Source: Candidatus Gastranaerophilales bacterium
GTDB lineage: Bacteria; Cyanobacteriota; Vampirovibrionia; Gastranaerophilales; Gastranaerophilaceae
DNA: 64,000 bases
Direction: 5' to 3'
Assembly: GCA_944325085.1 (NCBI GenBank)
Contig: CALUYT010000047.1
Coordinates: 26,275-90,274, forward strand
Part shown: positions 25,126 to 33,071 of the stretch, piece after piece
Layout: each line of letters opens with the position of its first letter
Numbering within the stretch: the stretch's first letter is position 1
Notes under the pieces: model-generated
What the model saw: only the letters and a program-made list of their open reading frames with translations
Told to the model about the DNA's origin: nothing
The model's database searches: none
Translations under genes and position numbers: made by a program

Positions 25126-25601
25126 TGTTGTTGGAAGCGTTTAAAAAGCTTATACTAAATAATGGCTATGAAGTTATTATTTGTGCAGTTTTATCTGCAT
25201 TTTGCGCACAGGTTATAAAATTTATATTGTTTACAATTAAGAATAGAAAAATAAATTTTAAAATATTTTCAACAACAGGTGGAATGCCAAGTTCTCACTC
25301 TGCCGGCGTTATGGCATTGTCAACTATAGTTGGAATCTTAAAAGGTTTCGATTCTTGTCTTTTCGCAACAGCATTAGGTTTTTCTTTGATTATTATGTAT
25401 GATGCTGCAGGATTAAGACGTGCTGCAGGAAAAACTGCTGCTTGTTTAAATAAAATGATGGATGACTTTTATCATCATGATATGCAAGCTGCCGGTGGTA
25501 AATTAAAAGAACTTTTGGGTCATACCCCATTAGAAGTTTTTGTAGGTGCAATTTTTGGTATTTGTTTTGCATATTTGTTCCATGCATTTATTTTATCTTA
25601 G
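25125..25601 (+). CDS. Divergent PAP2/DUF212 (YuiD-like) membrane protein
   Basis: A 158-residue integral membrane protein of the DUF212 family, related to acid phosphatases of the PAP2 type. The signature GGMPSSHSAGVMALSTIVG is at residues 50-68, and a second motif lies in the MYDAAGLRRAAGKTA region. Four or so transmembrane segments are predicted. Its ATG overlaps the ispA stop, so translation is coupled. A lipid or isoprenyl phosphate substrate would fit the neighbour but is inference. Confidence 0.88.
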   Translation: MLLEAFKKLILNNGYEVIICAVLSAFCAQVIKFILFTIKNRKINFKIFSTTGGMPSSHSAGVMALSTIVGILKGFDSCLFATALGFSLIIMYDAAGLRRAAGKTAACLNKMMDDFYHHDMQAAGGKLKELLGHTPLEVFVGAIFGICFAYLFHAFILS

Positions 25602-25694
25602 ATTGTAAGTTTTTAGATTATTGCAAAAACTTTATATAACATTGAAAAATTAATTGTTGTTTTGTACAATAAAGCTGTAAAAAAGGGAGTTTTT

Positions 25695-26414
25695 ATGCCA
25701 GAAGTACAAAAACGCATTTTAATAGTTGATGATGATGATGAAATTAGAGAGTTACTTGAATTTGATATTGCAAGTAGCGGTTATTTTGTAGATGTAGCAA
25801 AAGATGGTTTAGAAGGGTTAAATAAGGCATTAAATAATACATATGATTTAATATTGCTAGACGTTATGATGCCTAAAATGAACGGCTTTGATGTTTGTAA
25901 AAATATTAGGCAAGCGAAACTTTCTATTCCAATTTTAATGCTTACTGCAAAAGGTACTATCGAAGATAAAACTAGCGGTTTTGATTGTGGCGCTGATGAT
26001 TATCTTGTTAAACCTTTTGATGTCCAAGAAGTTTTATTGAGAATACGAGTATTATTAAGACGCAATGCCGTAAATTTTGAAGAAGAATCACCTTTATCTA
26101 ATGAAGTTTTAAAATGTGGTGATATTGAGATCTTCCCTGAGTCTTTAGAGTGTGTAATTGTTAACAGAAGAGTAAAATTAACTCCTACCGAGTTTGAAAT
26201 ATTGTATTGCCTAATGCAACATTTTAATCATCCTGTAACTTTAGCAACTTTGTTAGATGAAGTTTGGGGATATGACAGTAATGAAGATGTTAGAATGTTA
26301 AGAGTTCATGTAGGTGGGTTAAGAAATAAAATTGAAGCAAACGTTAAAGAACCAAAATATCTTCATACCGTTACTAATGTAGGTTATAAGTTGACACCGT
26401 TTGCGCAAGAGTAA
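25695..26414 (+). CDS. OmpR-family response regulator
   Basis: DNA-binding response regulator, 239 residues from the ATG at 25695 (AGGGAG at 5-6 nt; the upstream in-frame TTG at 25662 is less likely). Receiver domain residues 5-120: VDDDDE, phospho-acceptor Asp56 in LILLDVMMP, TAKGTIEDK, KPFD. Winged-helix domain residues 140-236: TPTEFEILYCL, ATLLDEVWGYD, RMLRVHVGGLRNKIE, HTVTNVGYKL. It resembles cyanobacterial RpaB/NblR-class regulators in general architecture. It is followed 2 nt later by its probable partner kinase. Confidence 0.92.
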   Translation: MPEVQKRILIVDDDDEIRELLEFDIASSGYFVDVAKDGLEGLNKALNNTYDLILLDVMMPKMNGFDVCKNIRQAKLSIPILMLTAKGTIEDKTSGFDCGADDYLVKPFDVQEVLLRIRVLLRRNAVNFEEESPLSNEVLKCGDIEIFPESLECVIVNRRVKLTPTEFEILYCLMQHFNHPVTLATLLDEVWGYDSNEDVRMLRVHVGGLRNKIEANVKEPKYLHTVTNVGYKLTPFAQE

Positions 26415-26416
26415 TT

Positions 26417-28099
26417 ATGAAAAAACTCAATTATGGATTAAAAAAATTAAAAATTATTGAACAAATAGCGATAGTATTTTTTATTGCTGTTGTAATTCCT
26501 ATGTCGATAAGTGGTTTTATTATTAATAATATCAACCAGCAATCTGTGCGACATCAATTAAGAGAATCTGCAATCTTAGTTGCAAGTATGGTATCTGATG
26601 AAGTTGATTTCTTTTTAAAAACAAATGAAACTACTTTAGCTCAAATTGCTGATACTTTGGAATATTTGCCAACGAGAAAGTCAAAAGAACTTTTTATAAA
26701 AGAGGTTTCAAAAAAATATCCAAACTGTGAAGATATAACAATAGTAAGAACTCCTCAGGAATTAGAAAAAATAACAGATGATGCATATATAAATGAAAAG
26801 CCTATTTTATCAACTCAAATGAAAGACGGTTCATTTTTGGTAATTATATTTAATGCCAATAATTGGGATAATCAATTATTCAAATCTTTAGAAAATGATA
26901 ATAGGCAAATTTATATAATGGATAAAAATAACCATTTAATTGCTTCACACAATTTTACTCCTGAAGTTTTTAAAGAGACAATTGAGATGCTTCCAACAGA
27001 TATGGAAGTTGAAGCACCTGTGATTTTTGGTGATGAAAAGAACCAACCAATTGTTTATTTACATAGAAATAATCCTGATTTAACTATTGTGGTTAATACT
27101 ACTGAAAATATTGCAAAACATGCAATTATAGATAATAGAGTTAAAATTATAATTTCTGTTTTAGCTGCAATATTATCTATGATGGTTTTAATTGGTTTTT
27201 ATATTTATTATTTGTATATAAATATACGACAATTATTTAAAGCTGTTATAGCCTTATCAAAAGGTAATTACCAACGTCAAATACGTTTGATTACATCTTC
27301 ATTCACTCCATTTGAAATTGTATTTTTGGCGAATGAATTTAATAATATGGCATCAGAAATTCATAAGTCATATTTGGAATTGAAAAGAAAAAATAAAGAA
27401 TTAAAAGAATTAAACGAATTTAGATCTAATTTATTAGATACTGTAAGTCATGAATTGCGAACACCATTAACCAGTATTCAAGGTTATACTTCAAGGTTAA
27501 TGAGACAGGATATAGTTATTGATGATGCGATGAAGCAAAAATCATTGCGAATAATAAAAGAGCAATCTGAAAAATTGAAGCGTTTAATTGACGATTTGCT
27601 AACAATTCCTGATATTGAAGGAATGCGTTTAAGAACAGTAACTGAAGATGTATGGTTAGATAAAGTTTTAGAACAAGCTGAGTTACTTCTGCGCAAAAGA
27701 GACGGGCATGATATTGTTGTAAATATAGCAGACAATTTCCCTATGGTATTGGCGGATAAGGGTAGATTAGAACAGGTGTTTGTTAATTTGTATGAAAATG
27801 CTATAAAATATTCTTATCCGGAATCTCCAATATTGGTTGAAGTTGTTCAAAAAGGTGCAAAGGCTGTTATTAAAATAAAAAATAAATGTGATAAAATTTC
27901 TAAGAAAAAACTAGATACTTTATTTGAAAAATTTGTAAGGCTTGATGATAATATGACAAGAACAACCAGAGGTACAGGTTTAGGGTTGTTTATTGTAAAA
28001 GGTTTAATTGAGGCAATGGATGGCAGTATTGTATTATCTTCAGATGACGAATTTGGTTTTTGCGCCACAATTACTCTAAATATTTCGGAGAAAGAATAG
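26417..28099 (+). CDS. Membrane sensor histidine kinase
   Basis: A 560-residue kinase. TM1 is near residues 14-36 and TM2 near 240-265, enclosing an extracellular sensor domain of about 200 residues. A HAMP-like segment and a coiled coil (KSYLELKRKNKELKELNEF) follow. The HisKA domain carries the phospho-acceptor His345 in DTVSHELRTPL. The HATPase domain has the N box NLYENAIKYS and G boxes RTTRGTGLGLFIVKGL. It lies 2 nt after the regulator gene, so the pair is one operon with tadA. The stimulus is unknown. Confidence 0.93.
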   Translation: MKKLNYGLKKLKIIEQIAIVFFIAVVIPMSISGFIINNINQQSVRHQLRESAILVASMVSDEVDFFLKTNETTLAQIADTLEYLPTRKSKELFIKEVSKKYPNCEDITIVRTPQELEKITDDAYINEKPILSTQMKDGSFLVIIFNANNWDNQLFKSLENDNRQIYIMDKNNHLIASHNFTPEVFKETIEMLPTDMEVEAPVIFGDEKNQPIVYLHRNNPDLTIVVNTTENIAKHAIIDNRVKIIISVLAAILSMMVLIGFYIYYLYINIRQLFKAVIALSKGNYQRQIRLITSSFTPFEIVFLANEFNNMASEIHKSYLELKRKNKELKELNEFRSNLLDTVSHELRTPLTSIQGYTSRLMRQDIVIDDAMKQKSLRIIKEQSEKLKRLIDDLLTIPDIEGMRLRTVTEDVWLDKVLEQAELLLRKRDGHDIVVNIADNFPMVLADKGRLEQVFVNLYENAIKYSYPESPILVEVVQKGAKAVIKIKNKCDKISKKKLDTLFEKFVRLDDNMTRTTRGTGLGLFIVKGLIEAMDGSIVLSSDDEFGFCATITLNISEKE

Positions 28100-28103
28100 A
28101 CTT

Positions 28104-28529
28104 ATGGAGTATATGGATTTGGCAATACAAGAGGCTTTAAAAACCACATCAGATGTTCCTGTCGGGGCTGTTATTGTCAAAGATGGTGAAGTTATAGCAT
28201 CAGCCTGTAATGAAAGAGAAAAGGATAATGATATATCTGCGCATGCTGAAATTTTAGCAATAAGGCAAGCTGAAAAATATTTGGGAAATTGGCGTTTAGA
28301 CAATTGTGATTTGTATGTAACGTTAGAACCTTGTCCAATGTGTGGTTGGGCAATATTGCAATCTCGAATTAGAGCTGTTTATTTTGGAAGTTATGATGCT
28401 AATTATGGGGCTTTTAATTCAAAGATAGATTTGAGAAATTTATCGAATACTAAAATTCAAGTGTATGGCGGGATTAAAGAAAGCGAATGTGATAAAATAT
28501 TGAGAGATTTTTTTATTAATATTCGTTAA
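28104..28529 (+). CDS. tadA: tRNA-specific adenosine deaminase
   Basis: Converts A34 to inosine in tRNA-Arg(ACG). The 141-residue cytidine-deaminase fold has the zinc/catalytic motif HAEILAIRQA (His47, Glu49) and PCPMC (Cys77, Cys80), with VPVGAVIVKDG upstream, all typical of TadA. It directly follows the histidine kinase (4-nt gap). GGAG is 14 nt before the ATG, so spacing is long and coupling to the kinase is likely. Confidence 0.94.
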   Translation: MEYMDLAIQEALKTTSDVPVGAVIVKDGEVIASACNEREKDNDISAHAEILAIRQAEKYLGNWRLDNCDLYVTLEPCPMCGWAILQSRIRAVYFGSYDANYGAFNSKIDLRNLSNTKIQVYGGIKESECDKILRDFFINIR

Positions 28530-28593
28530 AATATGGTGTTTTTGTTCAAGTATTGTTACACTTATATAGATTTATAAAAATGGAGTAGTGAAT

Positions 28594-29349
28594 ATGAATA
28601 ACAACTTTAGTGGTGAAAATGCTTTTAATCAAGAGTTAGATGTAGAGTTAGCTAAATTTAATTGGGGTGCTTTTTTCTTAAATTTTATATGGGCATCTTT
28701 TAATGGCGCTTGGAATTCTTTTTGGCCAACATTTTTAATAATGATTTTATTTTGGCTTTTAACAAGTTTGCCACTTTTAGGTTTTATTTTTGCAATATTA
28801 AATTTAATACTTGCTATTTATGTTGGGAAAAAAGGAAATGAATGGGCTTGGTATGGTAAAAAATGGGAAAGTTTGGAACAGTTTACTAAGGTTCAAAAAA
28901 CTTGGGGAATTGCAAGTCCGTTTTTGTGTATTGCGCTTAGCTTTATAGTTCCGATAGTTTTTACCGCTATTGTTATAGCTGTTTCTGGACCATTTGCTAA
29001 AGAAGTAATTAATCAATCTAAAGAAGTTAATAAAAGTGTAATTTCAAAAATTGTTAGTGCTCCAGAGTATAAAAATTTCCATTCAGGAAAAGATATTGCT
29101 GATTATTTTATCAATAAAAAGATTTATCCAAAATATTTTACAATTGATGAAAACAGTGTAATTGTCGATAAAAAAGGTCCTTATAAAGCAATTCTTACAT
29201 TTGAAAAAGAGGATGGAGTTTGTTCATTAGAATATAAAAATTGTTATGTAATATATAATATTCATACTACAAAAAGACTTAGCCCAGTAGAAAAAACATA
29301 TTTTGATGATAATGGAGCAATAGAATCAGATCAGTTGCCTTCTAAGTAA
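28594..29349 (+). CDS. DUF2628-like membrane protein
   Basis: A 251-residue membrane protein. I prefer ATG 28594 (GGAG at 8 nt) to the GTG at 28588. The N-terminus has the family-like segment KFNWGAFFLNFIWASFNGAW, then a hydrophobic segment, then GKKGNEWAWYGKKWESLEQF and another TM near residues 110-135 (FLCIALSFIVPIVFTAIVIA). The C-terminal about 120 residues form an exported soluble domain with two cysteines, absent from typical DUF2628 proteins. Function unknown. Confidence 0.72.
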   Translation: MNNNFSGENAFNQELDVELAKFNWGAFFLNFIWASFNGAWNSFWPTFLIMILFWLLTSLPLLGFIFAILNLILAIYVGKKGNEWAWYGKKWESLEQFTKVQKTWGIASPFLCIALSFIVPIVFTAIVIAVSGPFAKEVINQSKEVNKSVISKIVSAPEYKNFHSGKDIADYFINKKIYPKYFTIDENSVIVDKKGPYKAILTFEKEDGVCSLEYKNCYVIYNIHTTKRLSPVEKTYFDDNGAIESDQLPSK

Positions 29350-29357
29350 TGGGTGTT

Positions 29358-29699
29358 TTATTGTTGATTTTCTTCTTCAACCCATTTTTTAGCATCAAAA
29401 CGTAAATCGGTAAGTTTCATGTTTAAAGACTCAACGTAAGGTTTAAATTTAACTAACAGTTGGGTCTTTCTAAGCATTAATTCTTGGGCAACTGTTGGGG
29501 TTTTACACGCTATAACCATAATTGACCCTTTGATCATTGAATAAGGTTTTGAATTTTGTGCAAATTTTTCACCTGCAACTTTTTTCCAAAATTTGTATAA
29601 ATTAGCACGGGTAATCGCTTTTCTTACAGCTGCATTTTTCATTAAATCTGCTATAATATCTTCAATATTTTGGAATTTTGTATATAAAATTTTCTTCAT
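29358..29699 (-). CDS. DciA/DUF721-like protein
   Basis: A 113-residue protein of the DUF721 (DciA-like) family. Features are the WxxVAGEKFAQNSKPYSM core with the conserved Trp, then KGSIMVIACKTPTVAQEL. DciA is the ancestral replicative-helicase loader/operator in many bacteria; here the link rests on family resemblance alone. It is divergent from nrnA with a 39-bp gap. Confidence 0.78.
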   Translation of the reverse strand: MKKILYTKFQNIEDIIADLMKNAAVRKAITRANLYKFWKKVAGEKFAQNSKPYSMIKGSIMVIACKTPTVAQELMLRKTQLLVKFKPYVESLNMKLTDLRFDAKKWVEEENQQ

Positions 29700-29726
29700 A
29701 AGTTTTGTGTCGATGATTTTTTGTGC

Positions 29727-29732
29727 TAAAAT
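29727..29732 (+). promoter_or_regulatory. Extended -10 box of nrnA
   Basis: TGC-TAAAAT-CAGGGA-ATG: the -10 box ends 6 nt before the start codon; TTGTGT 16 bp upstream is a possible -35. Confidence 0.5.
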
Positions 29733-29738
29733 CAGGGA

Positions 29739-30710
29739 ATGGTGACTGATCAGTTAAATAGTATCATAAAGAATTCCAAAAATATATTATTAGTATCTCA
29801 TATAAATCCTGATGGTGATACATTAGGTTCAATGTGCGGAATGTATTCATTGATTTTGGATAATTATAAGAAAAAATGTGAGATGGTTGCGGTTTCTAAA
29901 ATTCCTTCAATATATAATTTTATTCCGTATATAAATGAAGTTAAATTTATTGATGAGTTAGATTTATCAAGAGAATACGACCTTGTAATTAATCTTGATG
30001 TTGCTGCAATTGATAGGTGTGCAGATGCTAAAATTTTATTTGAAAAGTCAAAATATACAATAAATATAGACCACCATGAAACAAATATTGGTTATGCCAA
30101 TATAAATGTAATAGAACCAAAGGCTGCCGCAACGGCAGAAGTTTTAGTTGGTTTAGCTATAGATTTAGGTTGGAATATATCTAATGAAACAGCTCTTTGT
30201 TTATATACTGCAATTGTTACAGATACTGGTTGTTTCAAGTTTTCTAATACAACTCCAAAAACTATGGAATATGCAGGCAAAATGTTAAATTATGGGGTTG
30301 ATGCTTCTGAAGTTTATAAAAATTGTTATGAATCAAATTCAAAAAATATGGTGTTATTTCAAAGTTATTGTGTAAATAAAGCTGAATTTTTGCATAATGA
30401 TGAAATAGCATATACAATAGTGTATAAAAAAGATTTAGAAAAATATAATAGTAATGGAGAAGATTTTACAGATGGATTAACTGAGAAATTAAGGGCGATA
30501 GTTACAACAGAAATAGCTTTTGTAGTGAAAGAATTATCACCTAATGTTTCAAAAGTATCTATGAGAAGTAAGTCTGTTGATATTGCACAAATTTGCTCAG
30601 CACTTGGTGGTGGAGGTCACAAGTTAGCTGCAGGCGTTTTAATAAAAGCAAGTCCTAAAAAAACTGTAGAGCTGATATTAGAAGAAATAGAAAAAAGAAT
30701 TTATGATTAA
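29739..30710 (+). CDS. nrnA: DHH-family phosphoesterase (NrnA-like nanoRNase/pAp phosphatase)
   Basis: Degrades very short RNAs and 3'-phosphoadenosine 5'-phosphate. The 323-residue length is standard. DHH-domain motifs are SHINPDGDTLGSM (residues 20-32), NLDVAAIDR, the DHHETN signature near residue 108 and TDTGCFKFSNT. The DHHA1 domain ends with GGGGHKLAAG. The start lacks a Shine-Dalgarno site and fits the leaderless pattern. Its 3' end overlaps the YihY gene by 8 bp. Confidence 0.92.
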   Translation: MVTDQLNSIIKNSKNILLVSHINPDGDTLGSMCGMYSLILDNYKKKCEMVAVSKIPSIYNFIPYINEVKFIDELDLSREYDLVINLDVAAIDRCADAKILFEKSKYTINIDHHETNIGYANINVIEPKAAATAEVLVGLAIDLGWNISNETALCLYTAIVTDTGCFKFSNTTPKTMEYAGKMLNYGVDASEVYKNCYESNSKNMVLFQSYCVNKAEFLHNDEIAYTIVYKKDLEKYNSNGEDFTDGLTEKLRAIVTTEIAFVVKELSPNVSKVSMRSKSVDIAQICSALGGGGHKLAAGVLIKASPKKTVELILEEIEKRIYD

Positions 30711-31623
30711 GAAGTTATTAAAGAACAAAGTTGTAAGAGTTTTAGTAAGGTTGGTAAAATCTATCATAAAAAATGATTTTTATGGTATGGCAGCTGAGAT
30801 GGGTTTTATGCTTGTAGTTGGTATATTTCCGTTTATGTTATTTTTAATGGCTGTATTTGGTTGGATGGGTAACCGTTCATATTTGGATTCTATGTTGAGG
30901 GTTTTATCAAATATTATGCCTGTGCAAGCTATGAATTTGTTAAAATCTGTATTAGCTGAAACAATGATTTTTAATCACGGCAGATTATTAGCTATTATCG
31001 GTATAATTACAACTCTTGTATTATCAACCAACGGCGTTGCTGTTGTTTTAAAAGGATTAAATAGAGCATATAAAGTTGAAGAAACCAGAAGTTTTATATA
31101 TACAAGAATTTTGTCATTTTTAATGGTTTTTGTGAATATTTTGGTTTTGTTTTTAACAATAAACATCATTATTTTTGGTAAAGTTATTATAATGTTTTTA
31201 GTTGCACATTTTAATATGTCAAAAGGCTTAGCAATTACAATACTAACGCTTCGTTGGCCGGTTGCATTTTTGGCATTATATGTAATGGCATTTTTAAGTT
31301 ATTATATTTTACCTGATTTAAAAGGAAACGAATCGTTTAAGCGAAAAAGTTCTTTGCCGGGAACTGTATTTTTTACTACGTTTTGGTTAGCGGGTTCTTG
31401 GGGGTTTTCAGTCTATGTAAATAATTTAAGTACATATAACCTTGTATATGGTACTATTGGTGCATTTTTTATTTTAATGATTTGGTTATATTATACGTCT
31501 ATTTTATTACTTATTGGTGGAGAAATAAATTCGCAAGTTTATAATCAGTTGTCACAAAAATCAACTGAAATAAAAGAAGAATTAGATGAATTACGTAAAA
31601 AACATCGAAGATTAATAGGCTAA
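30703..31623 (+). CDS. YihY/BrkB family inner membrane protein
   Basis: A 306-residue membrane protein of the YihY/UPF0761 family, once misnamed RNase BN. It has about six transmembrane segments, the conserved AAEMGFMLVVGIFPFMLF near residue 32, a central FLSYYILPDLK, and GTIGAFFILMIWLYYTSILL near the end followed by GGEIN. A charged cytoplasmic tail (ELDELRKKHRR) ends the protein. Translation is coupled to nrnA. Transport or envelope function is presumed but unproven for the family. Confidence 0.9.
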   Translation: MIKKLLKNKVVRVLVRLVKSIIKNDFYGMAAEMGFMLVVGIFPFMLFLMAVFGWMGNRSYLDSMLRVLSNIMPVQAMNLLKSVLAETMIFNHGRLLAIIGIITTLVLSTNGVAVVLKGLNRAYKVEETRSFIYTRILSFLMVFVNILVLFLTINIIIFGKVIIMFLVAHFNMSKGLAITILTLRWPVAFLALYVMAFLSYYILPDLKGNESFKRKSSLPGTVFFTTFWLAGSWGFSVYVNNLSTYNLVYGTIGAFFILMIWLYYTSILLLIGGEINSQVYNQLSQKSTEIKEELDELRKKHRRLIG

Positions 31624-31690
31624 TTCTTGTTTGTAAGTTTAATAAATAACATATTTTATAATATGCAAATTTGTATATAAAATAGCAGAT

Positions 31691-31719
31691 TTGTAAAATT
31701 TTTATGTTCTTGATATGAT
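31691..31719 (+). promoter_or_regulatory. prfA promoter giving a leaderless mRNA
   Basis: TTGTAA (31691-31696), 17-bp spacer, extended -10 TGA-TATGAT (31714-31719), then 6 nt to the ATG at 31726. There is no Shine-Dalgarno site. Confidence 0.6.
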
Positions 31720-31725
31720 GCTGTT

Positions 31726-32808
31726 ATGAAAGATATGTTAGATAAAATATTGCAAATAGAGCAGAAATATAAAGAGTTGGGTGAAACTTTATCAGATCCG
31801 GCTGTAATACAAGATTATAATCGTTTTAGAGATTTATCAAAACAAAGAAAATCAATGGAAGAAACGGTTGAACTATATTATGAGTGGAAAAAGACCACAG
31901 AAGCTATAGAAGATGCCAAACAAATGCTTCATGAAGAAAAAGATGAAGAAATGCGTCAGTTTTTAAAGGCTGAAATCGAAAATAACGAAGCAAAACTTCC
32001 TGATTTTGAAGAAAGAATGAAAGTATTGTTATTACCACGAGATCCAATGGATGACAAAGATATTATGTTAGAAATTCGTGGTGGCGCAGGTGGCGATGAA
32101 GCTAATATTTTCGCCGGAGATTTGATGCGTATGTATTTAAGATACGCAGATAAGATGGGTTGGCAAACTCAAATTTTAAGTAAAACAGACTGTGAAGCCG
32201 GCGGAGTTTCAGAAGTTATTATCTCAATGAAAGGCGATAGCATATATTCAAGATTGAAATATGAATCAGGCGTACACAGAGTACAAAGAGTTCCGGCAAC
32301 AGAATCTCAAGGTAGGGTTCATACATCAACAGCAACTGTAGCTGTAATGCCACAGGTAGATGATGTTGAAGTTAATTTGAATATGAATGATGTTGAAATT
32401 ACAACAGCAAGATCTGGTGGCGCAGGTGGTCAAAATGTTAACAAAGTAGAAACTGCAGCCAGAGTATTTCACAAACCTACAGGGATAATGATTTTCTGTA
32501 CAGAAGAACGTTCACAGTTGCAGAATAAAGAGCGTGCTTTAGAAATTCTTAAAGCAAAACTTTATGATATGGAAGTTCAAAAACAAACAAAAGAAATTAC
32601 AGATTTGAGACGTTCACAAGTTGGTACAGGAGATAGAAGTGAACGTATAAGAACATATAATTTCCCTCAAGGTCGTTTAACAGACCACAGATTAAACCAT
32701 AATTTGAATGTATGGACAGTAATCGATGGGGAATTAGATGAACTTATTGATTTGTTGATTGAATATGACCAAAAATTGAAGTTAGAAAAATTAGCACAGG
32801 TAAGTTAG
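31726..32808 (+). CDS. prfA: Peptide chain release factor 1
   Basis: Recognises UAA/UAG and releases the finished peptide. The 360-residue length is standard. The catalytic GGQ loop is at residues 234-236 ([14 protein letters not shown]) and the PAT codon-recognition tripeptide is seen in [19 protein letters not shown], which distinguishes RF1 from RF2 (SPF). A leaderless-type promoter precedes it. It heads an operon with ylxR and infB, in the place where nusA normally sits. Confidence 0.97.
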   Translation: MKDMLDKILQIEQKYKELGETLSDPAVIQDYNRFRDLSKQRKSMEETVELYYEWKKTTEAIEDAKQMLHEEKDEEMRQFLKAEIENNEAKLPDFEERMKVLLLPRDPMDDKDIMLEIRGGAGGDEANIFAGDLMRMYLRYADKMGWQTQILSKTDCEAGGVSEVIISMKGDSIYSRLKYESGVHRVQRVPATESQGRVHTSTATVAVMPQVDDVEVNLNMNDVEITTARSGGAGGQNVNKVETAARVFHKPTGIMIFCTEERSQLQNKERALEILKAKLYDMEVQKQTKEITDLRRSQVGTGDRSERIRTYNFPQGRLTDHRLNHNLNVWTVIDGELDELIDLLIEYDQKLKLEKLAQVS

Positions 32809-32816
32809 AGGTATTG

Positions 32817-33071
32817 ATGACAGAAAGACGTTGTGTTAGTTGTTGGCAAATAAAAAATAGAGAAGAACTAATTAAAATTACAGCAGATAACACAAGTGGT
32901 GATGTCATTATAAATCCGAATTCTGTAACATTTGGCAGATCAGCATATCTTTGCTATAATAAATCTTGTATAGAATCGGCTTTTAAGAAAAATAAATTAA
33001 GCAAACATTTGAAAGCATCTGTACCAAGCGAATTGAAAGGACAGTTACTAGATGAGTTACGAAACAGTTAG
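32817..33071 (+). CDS. ylxR: YlxR (DUF448) family RNA-binding protein
   Basis: An 84-residue nucleic-acid-binding protein of the nusA-infB region. The start is ATG 32817 (MTERRCVSCWQIKNREELIK), with GAGG 5 nt upstream, rather than the TTG one codon earlier. The family core Cys-x-x-Cys, then GRSAYLC and a Cys near CIESAF, is present. Members bind RNA and RNase P RNA in some bacteria. It overlaps infB by 20 bp. Confidence 0.88.
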   Translation: MTERRCVSCWQIKNREELIKITADNTSGDVIINPNSVTFGRSAYLCYNKSCIESAFKKNKLSKHLKASVPSELKGQLLDELRNS